Shown piece by piece: positions 23,145 to 34,964 of a stretch of 64,000 nt of DNA (positions are counted from its first letter, which is position 1; each line of letters starts with the position of its first letter). Source of the DNA: Phialocephala subalpina (taxonomy: Eukaryota; Ascomycota; Leotiomycetes; Helotiales; Mollisiaceae); the NCBI GenBank assembly GCA_900073065.1, contig FJOG01000047.1:212310-276309 (forward strand), given 5' to 3'. The position numbers and the translations under genes are program-made. The notes beneath the pieces are model-generated. The model searched no databases. It saw nothing but the letters and a program-made list of their open reading frames with translations, and had not been told where the DNA came from.

Positions 23145-24105
23145 ATGCGCATTCCGCCTCCAGAGAAGCCCGGGTATGGGTTAATCGGTCCTTGGGCTTT
23201 GGTTGGTCCTGGTGCTAATACTGTAATTTCCTGGTCTCGTTTTGCGGATTGAGGGTACTGGAGCTAACTTTTGCGCAGACAGCAAATGCTAAATCGCCGA
23301 AACCCTTCCCCCCTTTCATTCCACCACTTCTCCCTACCAGCCCTCTGCGTTCCGACTCCCAGAACGCTTCTCAACTCCTCCGGCATCCAATTGTGCACCA
23401 AGAGCAATTCCAACCTAGGTTGAATCCTGCCCGGGGCCCCTCACAACCTCCAATTCAATCCAACAAGCGGAAGAGGCAGAGCATTCCGAATGTGACGAAG
23501 AACAAGGAGCAAGAACGGAAAACAGTCAAGGAGAACCGGGAGAGTATCGCTGCTGATAGACAAGCAGCGCAGACGCGTAAGTACCTAGATCTAAACGCAC
23601 CTCCCCTCCTGCTGACAGATTGGCAATTCTAGAAGTCTGGACCTTCTTCCAAGCTGCTGACTTGGAAGAATTAATTCCTGCCACTCCACCTCCTCCATCG
23701 ACACAAACCAGATATAATACTCGTCGACGTCCCTCGCCTCCTCGAGCTGCTGATGTGGCAGGACCAGCGGCAGAATCCGATGGAGGGTATAAGAGAGGCG
23801 CCGAGGCTAGTACTACTACCCCGGTCAAACGCTCTGGTTGCTCTAGCCGTTCGACTCCACTGCGAGGTCGTAAGTTTAGCCAGACTCGTACTCCTCCGTC
23901 TCACAGTCATCCACAACCTCAACCTCCCGGACCTGGAACTTCCAGCTCTCCACTACGGAAGAGACTGTGGACCAATGACATAACCAGACGTCGTGGTCCT
24001 TGGGATACATCATCGCCGCCACCTTTGAAAGGTCGGAGATTGAGCCGGGCTCGATTCACGCGCAGCCCTTCTTCTCCTTCTCCTAGGCTCAACTCAAGCG
24101 GATGA
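23145..24105 (+). CDS. Pro/Arg-rich hypothetical protein (tandem paralogue 1), 282 aa
   Basis: Exons 23145-23222, 23279-23576 and 23633-24105 join in phase to 282 codons. Exon 1 encodes MRIPPPEKPGYGLIGPWALV. Exon 2 has a Pro-rich segment (PFIPPLLPTSPLRSDSQN), a basic patch NKRKRQ and a conserved helix ESIAADRQAAQTR. Exon 3 begins QVWTFFQAADLEEL and is Ser/Pro/Arg-rich to the end. The same exon layout and motifs recur in the next gene, which shows that both are real and related. The basic patches suggest a nuclear or nucleic-acid-binding role, but no known domain is visible. An upstream in-frame ATG at 23022 lies inside the shared promoter repeat and is probably not the start. Confidence 0.65.
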
Positions 24106-24429
24106 GATATTGGCCCAACAACTAGGCAGGACCTGGTGGTCTTTGGGCAATGTGATGTACTGTACAATAGCAAGGGGTAGAAGAGAAAAAAGAAAAGTGG
24201 CCAAAAACTCGAGTCCATCATGCCATGACATCCATATAACCTCAAACCCTCACTCCAAACCCTCACCCCGAAAGTCCCACCCGTAGCCAAACACTATAGG
24301 AATATAAATCAACTCCATAATTCCGGACATTAAGCCAAAGCACGTGAACGTAGCCTTGCTTGACGAATTTCGCGTGAATGAAATTGAGGTATCGCGAACC
24401 TCAACCTCCCACAATAAACATTACGGAAG

Positions 24430-25270
24430 ATGTCACCCCCAACATCACCAAACATGGAGAGGCGCTACATTCCTATTCCGCCTGCACAAGCTCCAGGCTT
24501 TGGATCGACTGGTCCTTGGGCTTTGGTTGGTCCTAAGGCTGTAGGTTCTTGATATTCTTGGGGGTCGAAGTGTCGTCGCTAACTTTTACGCAGATGCCCA
24601 TTCTACCAAATACAACGATACGGAGATCTTACGTTCCTCCGTTCGTTCCACCGCGACTTCCGATCAGCCCTCCTCATCGTGCTTCCCAGAACGAAGCCTC
24701 CCACAGACCCGATACAATATATGAAGATCAGTTCCAACTTGCCTTGGCTAGGGCAAATACACCTCCTCGTCCACAAGTTGCGTCGAGCTTCGGACAGGGT
24801 CCTGTGCAGGGAAACAAGCGGAAGCGGGCGATTCCAGACAAGCGAGGAGAGTAAGAGGCCAAAGAATCGTGCGGAGACCACTGCTGCGGACAGACAAGCA
24901 GCACAGACACGTCAGTTCCTTAGATCTTGATACCTCGAGCCTTGCTCACAGATTGGTAATTCTAGAAGTCCCGAACTTCTTCCAAGCTCCTCCTACGATC
25001 GAAGACGGAACCCCTCGATCTTCTCCAGCGCATGCCGGATCACCACCACCTCCTCATTCCTCGCCATCGAGATATAATGTGCGTCTTCGTTACGGGCCTT
25101 CATCAACCTTGAAGGGTCGCAGACTCAGCGCCGCTCGCTCATATCCCAGCCCCCAAAAGCCTTCACCTCCCATCCCGCTAGCCCCCCAAAGCTCTTCTCG
25201 CAGCTCACCAGAGCCCCCAAAGCGGATGCGTCTTTGGGCCAATGACAGGGCCAGACCCGGCGGTCCTTGA
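24430..25270 (+). pseudogene. Pro/Arg-rich hypothetical protein (tandem paralogue 2), frameshifted
   Basis: It follows the paralogue at 23145-24105 exon by exon. Exon 1 (24430-24540) encodes PAQAPGFGSTGPWALVGPKA. Exon 2 from 24594 encodes PFVPPRLPISPPHRASQN and GNKRKRAIPDKRGE. Exon 3 (24966-25270) opens VPNFFQ. After DKRGE the frame meets TAA at about 24852; the conserved block AETTAADRQAAQTR continues one frame over, so the copy contains one extra base. Unless an unusual splice removes it, this copy makes a truncated protein. Its upstream sequence (24320-24375) shares the CCAAAGCACGTGAA..TAGCCTTG element with the upstream region of the first copy (22996-23050). Confidence 0.6.
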
Positions 25271-25725
25271 TTCTAAAGTCTTTTGGAAACCCCATGTAAG
25301 AATACAGTACAAAACAAAATAAGCAGGCAGTAATTCGAGAAACGGATGAACGGAATGCGGAAACAAAAACCAGAAAAAAACGTGCGAATGTGCCCGTTAT
25401 AAACTGGCTACTAGTTGGTGTGATCTGTCGCGTTGGGTTCTTTTGGTTATGCTGTGATGTTGCACTTGCAAGCTGCAAGCGACGTTTGAGGTGAGGTGAG
25501 CATTCCGTGGTGCAGTACGCAGTTCGTCGCTAGATATAGTCGATGTCTTTCCGAAAAATTCTCTTTCGTCGATGTTATATATACTGGAGTATGGCCCTCC
25601 CATTGCTTCTCCGTGGTGTTTAGCTGTTTTGCGATTTTGAACATCGCTGCACCCTTGATCCTCGTGTCCAACTTCTGTCGTCATTCATCATCGTTGCTTC
25701 CATCTTCGTAAATGCTCACTCCAGT
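25271..25725. other. No gene; convergent 3' flanks
   Basis: Intergenic sequence between the plus-strand paralogue and the minus-strand carboxypeptidase, whose stop codon is at 25726. I see no additional coding region. Confidence 0.5.
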
Positions 25726-27564
25726 TCACGATCTGTCGCTGTTCAGAATCAGCTGAGCATAGAACCTTACACCCTCAACATGCTCCTTCATTCCAATCCT
25801 CTCATCAACCGTATGAGCATTCTCCCTACCACCATCTCTCACAGGCGCGAATCTGTAAATGTTCTTGCTCAGGTTCCAGTAGAACTTAGTGTCTGTATTT
25901 CCAGTCATCAAGCTAGGAGCAACGATAACATCCTCGCCCATCACCTGCTTGATGGTGCCGGTAAAGATCTTGTATGCATCGGTGTCGAAAGGTGACACTG
26001 GTGATGGCTCAAGTGGCTCATCAAAGTTCTCGAGAAAGATCTGGCCGACTGAGGAGGCAGATGTGTTTCCAGAAACCTCACCCCATGCATCGAGGGACAA
26101 TGGGAATTTAGGGAGGATCTTTGATTCGATGACTGATTTAAGGTTGGCTCGGACGTCCTTAACTCGGCTCTCGACCGCGATTCGGTGGTTGACCACCGCG
26201 TAGACCTTCTCGGGAAGAGCATTGATCTTGACCCCTCCAGATATGAGATCAGTGGCTTGAGAAGTCTGCATGAGGTAACGCTGAGAGATGTCCTGGGAGG
26301 CAATGTAGTCAGCAACGGTCTTCGCGGCCTTCTTGCTGCTGAGTGCTTTCTGGATCGTCTTGCGGAGCCAAGAGTCCATGTCAGGGCTGTATTGGGCAGT
26401 GCATTGTAGAGTCGTGTAGTATGCTGTTCGATGTTAGTAGAGCTTCACCTTCAGAGTGAGTTACGTACGATTGACTGGAGTAAGGTCCGGTTCGTAGGGA
26501 TTCGCCTCAATAGCTGAGATAATCTGAGATAGAATTCCGATTCCGGTATGGTCTGGTGGGACGGAAGAGTGACCTCCAGCTGTCTCAACAGTGATTCTGG
26601 CATCGAAATATCCCTTCTCACCGAGTCCAGGAAGAGCAAACGTCGCTCCGTTTATATCTTTAATTCCTAGGCCGCCTTCGTCAATGATGAGATCAATCGA
26701 GCCTTTTCCTTTCGTTTCTTCAAGGTGTCGTGCGATGAATTGAGCACCCTGTGGTCCACTGATCTCTTCATCGAACCCGAATCCAGCCATGATGGTCCTC
26801 TCTGGTATGAAGTTTTTCTCCAGCAGCGTTTCGAAGGCTTCAAGAACGCCAATCACGACATTCTTGCAATCGCTCGCACCACGACCCCATACAAATCTGC
26901 CATCATAATATGCCGAGTATGGAGGGTATTTCCATCGTGATTCTGTCACTTTCAGGACTGGGACGACGTCCTGATGGCCCATGAACAGGTATGGCTTCAA
27001 AGATGTGTCTTTTCCCTTCCATTCGAGTAGGATGCCGTATGTATTGATGGGGGTGAATTCGAGCTTGGAATATCTATCACAGTCAGTTAACGTCCCCGAA
27101 TGTGCTCGACATGCTTACACTAGAGGGAAGGTCTCCTCCAAGTACTTGTGAAAGTCCTTAAAGATATCCCATCTCGTATCATTCCCAACAGGTCCCATAT
27201 CATCAAAGCTTTCGGTTGGAATCTGGACAGCTCCTTGCATGTTCTTCAAGCTCTTCTCGAAGAACTTGTCGCTGTCGATAGCATCCTTCACCTCCTTCTC
27301 CAATTTCTCTCGATCGCTCGACGCCGCCTTCAATGCTGGGTACTGCGGACATGCTGGCAGATTGGAATGATGATCCCACTTGACGTCCTTTTCAACCTTC
27401 GCTCTCGTAATCACCAAAGCAAGCACCACGGTGACGGCCAAGAGACCAGGAACGATCCACTGCCAAATAGGTCGTCGATTCCATCGTCGGCGTGCTGCAG
27501 ACTGTGGCAGATCATCAGCTTCACCCTGGCGAAGAAGTGTATAGTTCTGCGACTTCAATTGCAT
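25726..27564 (-). CDS. CPS1: Cps1-like vacuolar carboxypeptidase (M20 metallopeptidase), 582 aa
   Basis: Exons 27564-27119, 27073-26469 and 26423-25726 join in phase to 582 residues. The N-terminus has Arg/Trp-rich cytosolic residues and then a membrane anchor (about residues 33-52, IWQWIVPGLLAVTVVLALVI), as in yeast Cps1, which is sorted to the vacuole as a membrane precursor. Metal-site motifs are complete: FMGHQDVVPV (His), WGRGASDCKN (bridging Asp), GFDEEISG (catalytic and metal Glu pair) and DLIIDEGG. The dimerisation lid (AGGHSSVPPDHTGIG) precedes the second intron. The C-terminal part keeps GNTDTKFYWNLSKNIYRFAP and ENAHTVDERI with the last metal His. The protein releases C-terminal residues, typically from Gly-X peptides. 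Introns are 45 bp each. Confidence 0.92.
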
Positions 27565-28733
27565 CTTGAATGCGCGGTTGAGAAGAGTGAGGCATGATGG
27601 CGAAGGTGGGAGAAGTGATGAGGTTGGTCATGATCAACCAGGTTTGGTTTCTCTCGGCTAGCTTGAATTGCCCCGCCTTGAGCTCCAAAACCCCCACCTC
27701 CCACTCCAGCTTTCACTTTGTCTCCTTTCACTCCTTTCCTCCCAGAAACTGCATACGATATGACTTCAGGATATCAATATTCACGCAAGATTTATCTGTC
27801 GAGGCTCAAGTCCGTTTTCACTTCCAAAATTCCTCTCGACAACTGCCGGAGCTCACTGCAATTCGTATGCTGAAGACTTCAACACCTCTCGCAATCGAGA
27901 CACTTTTGAATTTTCAACATCCAAGAGGCTCTGAATACTTCCGAGAACGCAGCTTCCTTGCCTTTCTACTGGGTAATCTTACGCTAGCAAGGTCTGATAC
28001 TTCTGCATTCCCGAACTTAAGCCATTCTCCGGATCATCTGCTGTAGCATGCGGTTACGAAGAACAAGACGTGCATCTTCTGCATCATCATACAGCTTCAA
28101 GATCAACTGTCACACATCTTTTCAGCCTCTACGTCACTTGACCCATGTTATTTCTTCAATGAGTGCCTTCAGTTCACGGTCCCGTCGTTCGTCCATTGAG
28201 TTGGACCAGAGAAGCGTCATGGAGGCTGCCTCCTAAGATCCTATCATCTGTCCCACGAACCTCACAGTTCGCATCTCCTGGTTGTAGTTTGTTTTTACAT
28301 TTTCAAGATATCTGCAAAGCTGTAGCTTGAATCGATGAGCCTCGACGTTGTGGAGGGAGTACCCGAGGTGGCATGACGCGCGGGCCCAAAGTCAACATCC
28401 CACACTTTTCTTCAACAATTTATCTCGAGATCTTCAATCTTGAATTGATTGGACTCCAGTTCTTTCCGCACGTTCCTCCTATGTCTCATTGTATTGGTCC
28501 ATCTTTTGTATCTTTTGTTGTGATGGTTGCGGAGGTACCTCCTGGGGCAAATATTGCAGTTTTGTATATCAAGTGAAGCAAGTCTCCAGGAACGAGAGAG
28601 ATAAGCACATCAAGTTAAGCATCTCACCAATCTATTACATCCACTTCTCACCAAGCTAGCACTTCTCTTCCAAACTTTCATGCACTTTTCTAGCCTAGCA
28701 CCTTAAGACTGTCTCCACATTCAGTTTCCAGCC
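27565..28733. other. No gene; divergent promoter region
   Basis: The 1.17 kb between the divergent carboxypeptidase and phosphate permease contains only short frames. It is likely promoter and leader sequence for both, with pyrimidine-rich tracts just before the permease start at 28734. Confidence 0.5.
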
Positions 28734-30649
28734 ATGCGTTGGGAAGAAGAAGCATACTCGCGTACAGATTCAGATGGCAATCCAATATCATTGGTACTAC
28801 ACCTCAAAACTCTCTTCGTTCATCTTCTGATCCTTTTCGCAGATTGAATACGAGAAGAGGGCTGCCGAAAGGAAGCTTTCGAGATGGCACCTCATGAGCA
28901 GAGGGGATCTCACCCTTTATTCCATCACAGGGTAAGCACCTCTCCCACTTTCAACATCAGAATCTAACAAATGTAGTGTTGGCTTCTTCCTCGACTCATA
29001 TGATCTCTTCATCATCAATCTCATGTCACCTATCTGGAATTATGAGTAAGTCTTGCCCATCAATCATATAAATCCAGCTTAACGTTCTAGATACTGGAAC
29101 GGCACCTACCCACCTCTCCTTCGAGGTGCCGTAAACGCTGCATCCAACATCGGCAACATCATTGGCCAAATCTCCTTTGGTTTTCTTGGCGACGCTTTCG
29201 GCAGAAAGTTCGTTTACGGCAAAGAACTCATCATCTGCATCATCGGCACAATCCTGGTCATCAGTCTCCCCAACAGCATTCCCACACCGACCCTAAAGAT
29301 GATCTGGATATTCTGTTTTAGACTGCTGATGGGGATTGGTATCGGTGGAGATTATCCCATGTCTGCTTCGATTGTGTCGGAACGTTCTCACCTCCATTCG
29401 AGAGGACGCCTCCTAGCTTGGATCTTTTCAAACCAAGGATGGGTAAGTACTGTTCAAGCCTGGGACATTCAATGTGCTAACCTGCTATCAGGGCACTCTC
29501 ACCGGATCCGTCGCTACCATCATCATTCTCAGCTGCTTCAAAAAAACGATCAAAGACGAAGGCAAATACAACCAACTCGACGCCGTTTGGAGAATCCAGA
29601 TGGGAATCGCTCTCGTCCCAGCCTTTGCAACACTGATTCCCCGTCTCCGAATGCCAGAAGGAAAAAATACATCGAATCCCAAGAGTTGAATACTCCAGCT
29701 TCACCTGCAAGTCTTCGCCACGGCCACACACCCACCCCTCAATCCGACACACCTCTAGAAACAAACACTATCCACAACAAGTTCGATTCAATTCATCCAG
29801 GTGCAGTAAAAACCCTCCCCACAATTCCGACCGGACCCGAGGATCTCGAAAAGTTAGCCCCAGTCTCCCGAAAAGCAAAGCTCAACACCTTCTTCATCTA
29901 CTTCTCCGAATGGCGCCACCTCAAGACCCTCATCGGCACCGCGTCCTGCTGGTTCCTACTTGATGTAGCCTTTTACGGCACCAATCTAAATCAATCCGTC
30001 CTTCTCGCAGATATCGGGTTCTCGACCGGGAAATCGCATTACGATGTCTTGATGCGGAATGCGATCGGAAATCTTATCATCGCTATCGCTGGCTACGTAC
30101 CAGGCTATTTCTTCACTATTGGCCTTGTGGAACTGCTTGGTAGGAGATGGATTCAGATCCAGGGATTCTTGACGTGTGCGCTCATGTTCGCTATTTTGGC
30201 GGGTGGGTATACGCATCTTACTACAGCAGGAAAATTCGTTTGTTTCGCTATCGCTCAGGTACTTCCCTCTCCCCTTTCCTCCTCGCACAATCCCCTTATC
30301 CCTCTCGAACATTCTGACATCACAGTTCTTCTTCAACTTTGGCCCTAACGCAACAACATTCATCATCCCCGCCGAAGTCTTCCCCTCCCGCGTCCGAGGC
30401 TTCGCTCACGGCCTCTCAGCCGCCATCGGAAAACTGGGTGCCATCCTATCCGCGTTACTGTTTAACTATCTTGCTGGTCCAAAGGTTATTGGTCTAGCAA
30501 ATGTGCTTTGGATTTTCTTTGCTTGTAATATTCTTGGTGCAATTATAACTTGGTTTTTGATCCCCGAGACGAAGGGGAGAGATGCGGATGTGATTGATTT
30601 TGAGGAGTGGCAAGAGAAAGATGTGACGTTAACTGGGAAACAGAGTTGA
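28734..30649 (+). CDS. Pho84-like inorganic phosphate:H+ symporter (MFS), one-base frameshift
   Basis: Six exons: 28734-28793, 28843-28931, 28977-29045, 29091-29442, 29492-30258 and 30326-30649. The protein shows [20 protein letters not shown] (helix 1), [22 protein letters not shown], the phosphate-transporter signature [18 protein letters not shown], a long central loop, [17 protein letters not shown] and [25 protein letters not shown]. It ends [18 protein letters not shown]. About 553 aa is normal for the family. In exon 5 the frame must move by -1 at 29662-29668, where six A are followed by T (codons GGA AAA AAT). Downstream [10 protein letters not shown] is the expected continuation of MPEGK. 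One A is probably missing from the homopolymer, by error or mutation, although the heptamer A AAA AAT is also a known slippery type. It would take up phosphate at the plasma membrane. Confidence 0.88.
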
Positions 30650-30843
30650 GGAGGTAATTAGAGAGGGAGAATAGATAGAAGTTCTCCTAATATCTATATA
30701 TATCTATATTTTTGACTGAATAAAAATAAGAGAATTATTCATTTCTCACTCTCGGGCTTCTGCCCAACCACAACGTAACTAATGGACACAAATTCATCAG
30801 TACTCTAGCAATCCAATATTGGTGGAGGAAACAGAACCACTTA

Positions 30844-32473
30844 CTAAGTATACTGCGGATGAACTCTATTTTTCTTCATATCCTTCAACTCGGTCCTAAC
30901 CTTGGCAAGAAAAACCTGCACCTCGTCTATCGACCAGCCAAAGACACCCGTAAACAAGCGCATACAAATGGCCTCGAGGCCCTCGACGAGACAGAGGTAG
31001 TTCCAGGCTCCGATCTCTTTCTATTTTAGATATTAGCACAAATTGAAATCCTTTCTCACCCAAATCCCTTTACTGGCTTGGGATCAGAAATCCTAAGATC
31101 AGCATACGAAAGTATGAACAACAAGCTAGAAGGAAAGAAAGGACAATGTGAATTTTTGAAAGTCGTGCGTATACGTACCAGTCTCTTATCCCTCGGCCAC
31201 ATCCCAATCGGCAGCGGTATGATCTCTTCCGTCACATTCACATACCCCGCCTCCTCAGCCCACCTCTTCAACTGCGGGCCGGGAGAATATTCGCGACGCA
31301 TCGTATCAATCGCATCCTTGAGTAACTTGTGATACTGGTAGAGGTAGCTATCTTTCGAAAGCGAATCATCGGATGAGACAATGCGGAGATCCCAGTCTTT
31401 GAATTCAACCCAGCCGCCTGGCTTGGTGTGTCTATTTGAGATATAAAAACAACTTGAGGAGAGAAAAAGCAGGGGAGGAGATACTCACGTGTAGCATTGT
31501 TTAGCGAGCTTTGGCCAGTCTATGATGGAGCAGGCTAGGAAACGGACGTGGATGAGATCGAATGGGGTGCGGAAGGTCCATTCTGCTTCTACGTCGTCTA
31601 CTTCAAACTGGACGTTCGGTGGGACCCTGAGAACTGGTCAATTTTCTGTTTTTCATATCAGGAGGGATTGAAGTAAGGGATACTCACATGCTTGGTTGTG
31701 TAGGGCTGAGCTAGAGGGCAACATCTTCGAGTCAGCTTACTACTTTCAAAGATGTCGGGAGTTATTCGGGAGTCAAATGCCTAAATTTGGGACTACAGCG
31801 AGCAGAACTCATTGAAAACCCAGAAGAGGAAATATAGCTCAGAAGAAGTCGACTTACGTCTACACCTAGAACGTGAGCTGAAGGATACTCATCTCCTGGA
31901 ATCTTGTCAGTGTCACGGTCTCTCCGCAAGATAATTTCGAAAATGAGTAGTTTTACCAATATCTATACACCAGATTCCAGTGCCGCATCCAACATCCAAG
32001 ATCCGTTGCGGGGACTTCCCAATCGGCGCCGTCGTCAACCTACCGCCTATGATGAGTGCTGCCAGGTGATGGTGCATGTCGAGACGATCATTCTCAGCCT
32101 CGTCATTTGGCGCCAAGTAGGCTTCGAGGCGGTCTCGTAAGCAGGGGTTCAGGACTCGGGATTGAGATTAGGACAGGATCATACATCCAGATTGATAGGC
32201 ATGGTATCGACGGCCATTCTCATATGTATGGTTGTTGATACTAGAAGAGAGCGATGTTGTCGAAGGGCTGGGTTTTGATCAGCTGAGGTTTCCAAGCATA
32301 TAGCAGGGTATTCACGTATCGTCGCCGAGTGCAGAGTCATTGTCACTGTCGCCGTGGTCAACCTCAATTTGTTCTCCTGCCGGCGGTGTGGTCTCTGTGG
32401 GTGGCACAAATGCTGGCGAGTCTGTTGCTGGTGCGGCCGCAGCTGCGGGCGACTTGGACTGGGAGTCGGCCAT
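30844..32473 (-). CDS. LaeA-like SAM-dependent methyltransferase
   Basis: A multi-exon minus-strand gene. Exons 32473-32316, 32240-32185, 32121-31957 and 31895-31858 join in phase, and further exons run to the stop at 30844. The N-terminus MADSQSKSPAAAAPATDSPA is disordered, as in fungal TAM-domain proteins. YENGRRYHAY and PNDEAENDRLDMHHHL follow, then the SAM-binding loop RILDVGCGTGIWCIDI, DEYPSAHVLGVD, SMVPPNVQFEVDDVEAEWTF, FDLIHVRFLACSIIDWP and KPGGWVEFKDWD. These are the successive Rossmann motifs of the LaeA/TAM group. Relatives either regulate secondary metabolism or methylate small molecules. The divergent P450 542 bp away suggests shared regulation. Confidence 0.85.
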
Positions 32474-32795
32474 TGCGACTCAAACGCTTTGCTCTTTGCT
32501 TTCCGTTCTTCTGTCACTTCGAACAGTCGTCTCGATCTGTTCGGAAGGTTAACGCTATTAAAGCGAAGCGGATTGCGGTTGCGGGAGAAACCTGTTAGCA
32601 GTTGCAGAGGTAGGCGCGCGGAACCAGCAGAGTTCTCCCCGGTGGACGAACCCGGCTAACGACGTTCCCAGCGGCCCGGTGCGTGCATACTGTGGACCTT
32701 ATGCACAGTTCCATGGTGGTTCTATCCCACGCAGTGCTGTCATACTCACCAATGATCAAGTCAGGACCATGCCACCACCAGCAGCAAGCCGAAAA

Positions 32796-32875
32796 TAATC
32801 GCTCGGTTGGCACATCTCGCCCGATTCCTTACGTAAGGTTAAGGCATCGGGCGAGATGTGCCAACCGAGCGATTA
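32796..32875. repeat. Perfect 30-bp inverted repeat in divergent promoter
   Basis: Arms 32796-32825 and 32846-32875 are exact reverse complements, separated by a 20-bp spacer that itself contains the palindrome CCTTACGTAAGG (32827-32838). The arms include CGGTTGGCAC and GTGCCAACCG. The structure lies between the starts of the methyltransferase (32473, minus) and P450 (33016, plus). It could be a dual operator for a dimeric zinc-cluster factor, a MITE-like insertion, or a transcribed hairpin. Confidence 0.85.
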
Positions 32876-33015
32876 GACAAATCTCCGTACAAATTGACGC
32901 CGGTTTGCGGCAGAGGAGCTCGGCTCCGTCTCCGCCCTCGTAAAGAGCTCCAACCCCGTCCCAAGACACATTACATTCCCAGACTGTTAGGTTCATCAGT
33001 CAAACACATCTCACC

Positions 33016-34761
33016 ATGGCCAATGCCCTGTTTTACAGCAGCCCTTGGATTGATATTTCGAGCTCGGTCGTCGCGGCAGTCGCCGTGTACATCACATCCT
33101 TGGTCGTCTATCGTCGCTGGTTCCATCCTCTTGCTGAAATCCCAGGCCCCTTCTGGGCATCCGTCACGCATTTCTACATCGTGAAATATAACCTGTTCAG
33201 CGAGAGAAGTCAGTTTTATCTCCAAGTCGAGAAGTTGCATCGGAAATATGGTATGTGAAACTGCATCTGCCAACTTTGACCTTGGTAGTTAATGACTGGG
33301 CAGGCCCAGTTGTCCGCATCTCTCCGGACGAGATTCATCTCGCCGATCCCGAGAATTATGAGAAGTTGCACTATGTCGGCTCCAAAGCGCCTTCCAAGGC
33401 ACCGTATTTCTACGATGCGTTTGGTTTGAAGATAGCTGCCTTTGGCACAACGAGCAACGAACTCCACCGTATTCGTCGTGCTGCCATCAGCCCTGCGTTC
33501 TCGCGAAAGGCAGTCCTTCAACTGGAAGACATCGTCCAAGAAAAGACCGCGAAGCTCATCAACCGCATCAAAGACTTGCTTGACGAGGGAAAACCGGTCG
33601 ACTTACATCATGGTTTTCGAGCATTATCTGTGGACATCATTACTGATTATTCCTTCGATAATGATTACAAGCAATTGGATTCGCCGACTTTTGGCTCTGA
33701 CTTTTATGAGATGACCTCGGAACTCATTACTAGAGGATGGGTGTTGCAGGCTTTTCCATTCTTGCTCCCTCTATCAGATTTGATCACGTTACCAATGGCA
33801 AAGAGGATTAACGGAGCTCTTTACGAGTTCTTGCTTTTCAGGAAGGTGAGTTGGCACATCTATGAGTCTGAAGGTGTGCTGATGAACGTATTGCAGAGGT
33901 GTGTTGAACAAATTGCTACAGTCAAGAAGGAGATTGACGAAGGTCGGGACAAGTCAAAGCACAAAACCATCTTCCATCAGCTTCTGGATCCAAATGCTTC
34001 AGAAGGTCACGTTGTCCCAAACGTGGAGGAACTCACCGAGGAGATGTTCACCATCCTCACTGCAGGAGGCGAAACTACCGGTCACGCTATGACAATGATC
34101 ACCTACTACGTCCTCTCAAACCCGGAAATCTATCGAAAGCTCGTCTCAGAACTGAAGACCGCATTCCCCGAAAAGCAAACCACTTTCGACTACCTAACGC
34201 TGGAGAAACTACCGTATCTCAGTAGCGTGATCAAGGAGGGCCTGAGACTTTCCTACGGCGTGCCAGGACGCTTGCCACGAGTGATCGAGACGCCAGACGC
34301 CATCTTCAACGGCTATCGCGTTCCCAAGGGAACAACGGTTGGCATGAGCGCGTGGATGTTGAATCGAAATCCGCAGAACTTCCCCGAGCCGGAACAGTTC
34401 ATACCAGAGCGTTGGAGCGATCCAGAAAAGTCCAAAAGATTGGAGAACAAGTATTTCGCGCCCTTCGGCAGGGGCTCAAGACAATGTGTTGGGATGCAGT
34501 ACGCGCCCCGGTTTCCTCCCTCCTCAAGCAGAATGCTATCGCGTTCCAGAAGCTTAAACATAATAACAGGAAAACGACTCGCTGACTTTGTGATATAGCC
34601 TTGCATACCTCGAACTCTACATTGGAATTGGATCTATTTTCCGCAATTTCGACCGACTTCGTGTTGACAACTTTGGACCTGAAGATTTAGAATTCGATGA
34701 TTATTTCGGACCGTTTTTTCGCCCGACTCAGAATAAGTTCCACGTAGCTCTAGATGCGTGA
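33016..34761 (+). CDS. Cytochrome P450 monooxygenase, 513 aa
   Basis: Exons 33016-33250, 33304-33845, 33897-34498 and 34599-34761 join to 514 codons including stop. The N-terminus has a membrane anchor (about residues 10-32), the basic YRRWFHPL and the proline-rich hinge IPGPFWAS. PVVRISPDEIHLADP follows, then the I-helix oxygen-binding motif AGGETTG, the ExxR of helix K (KEGLRLSYG), PERW, and the heme loop FGRGSRQCVGM with the ligand Cys. The fourth exon supplies LAYLELYIGIGSIFRNFD, completing the family. The style of IPGPFWASVTHFY resembles trichodiene-oxygenase-like (CYP58-type) fungal P450s, but the substrate is not predictable. A microsomal membrane location is expected. The promoter is shared with the methyltransferase and contains the 30-bp inverted repeat. 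Confidence 0.9.
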
Positions 34762-34964
34762 GCAAGTAAGCTAGCTGGGTGAGAATGATCTTACCCGAGA
34801 TGAGCGAGAGACAAACGAACGGACATTCGTTGGTGATTAATGAAAGGTGCAGAAGATGTTTACTTCCTTAGAATAATGTCTTGGGTTTTATCTATTATTG
34901 CCTGCGAAAATATCTCTTTGCTCGATATTCAACGGGGAAGGGTCTGAATATTGCCTGCTTAACT

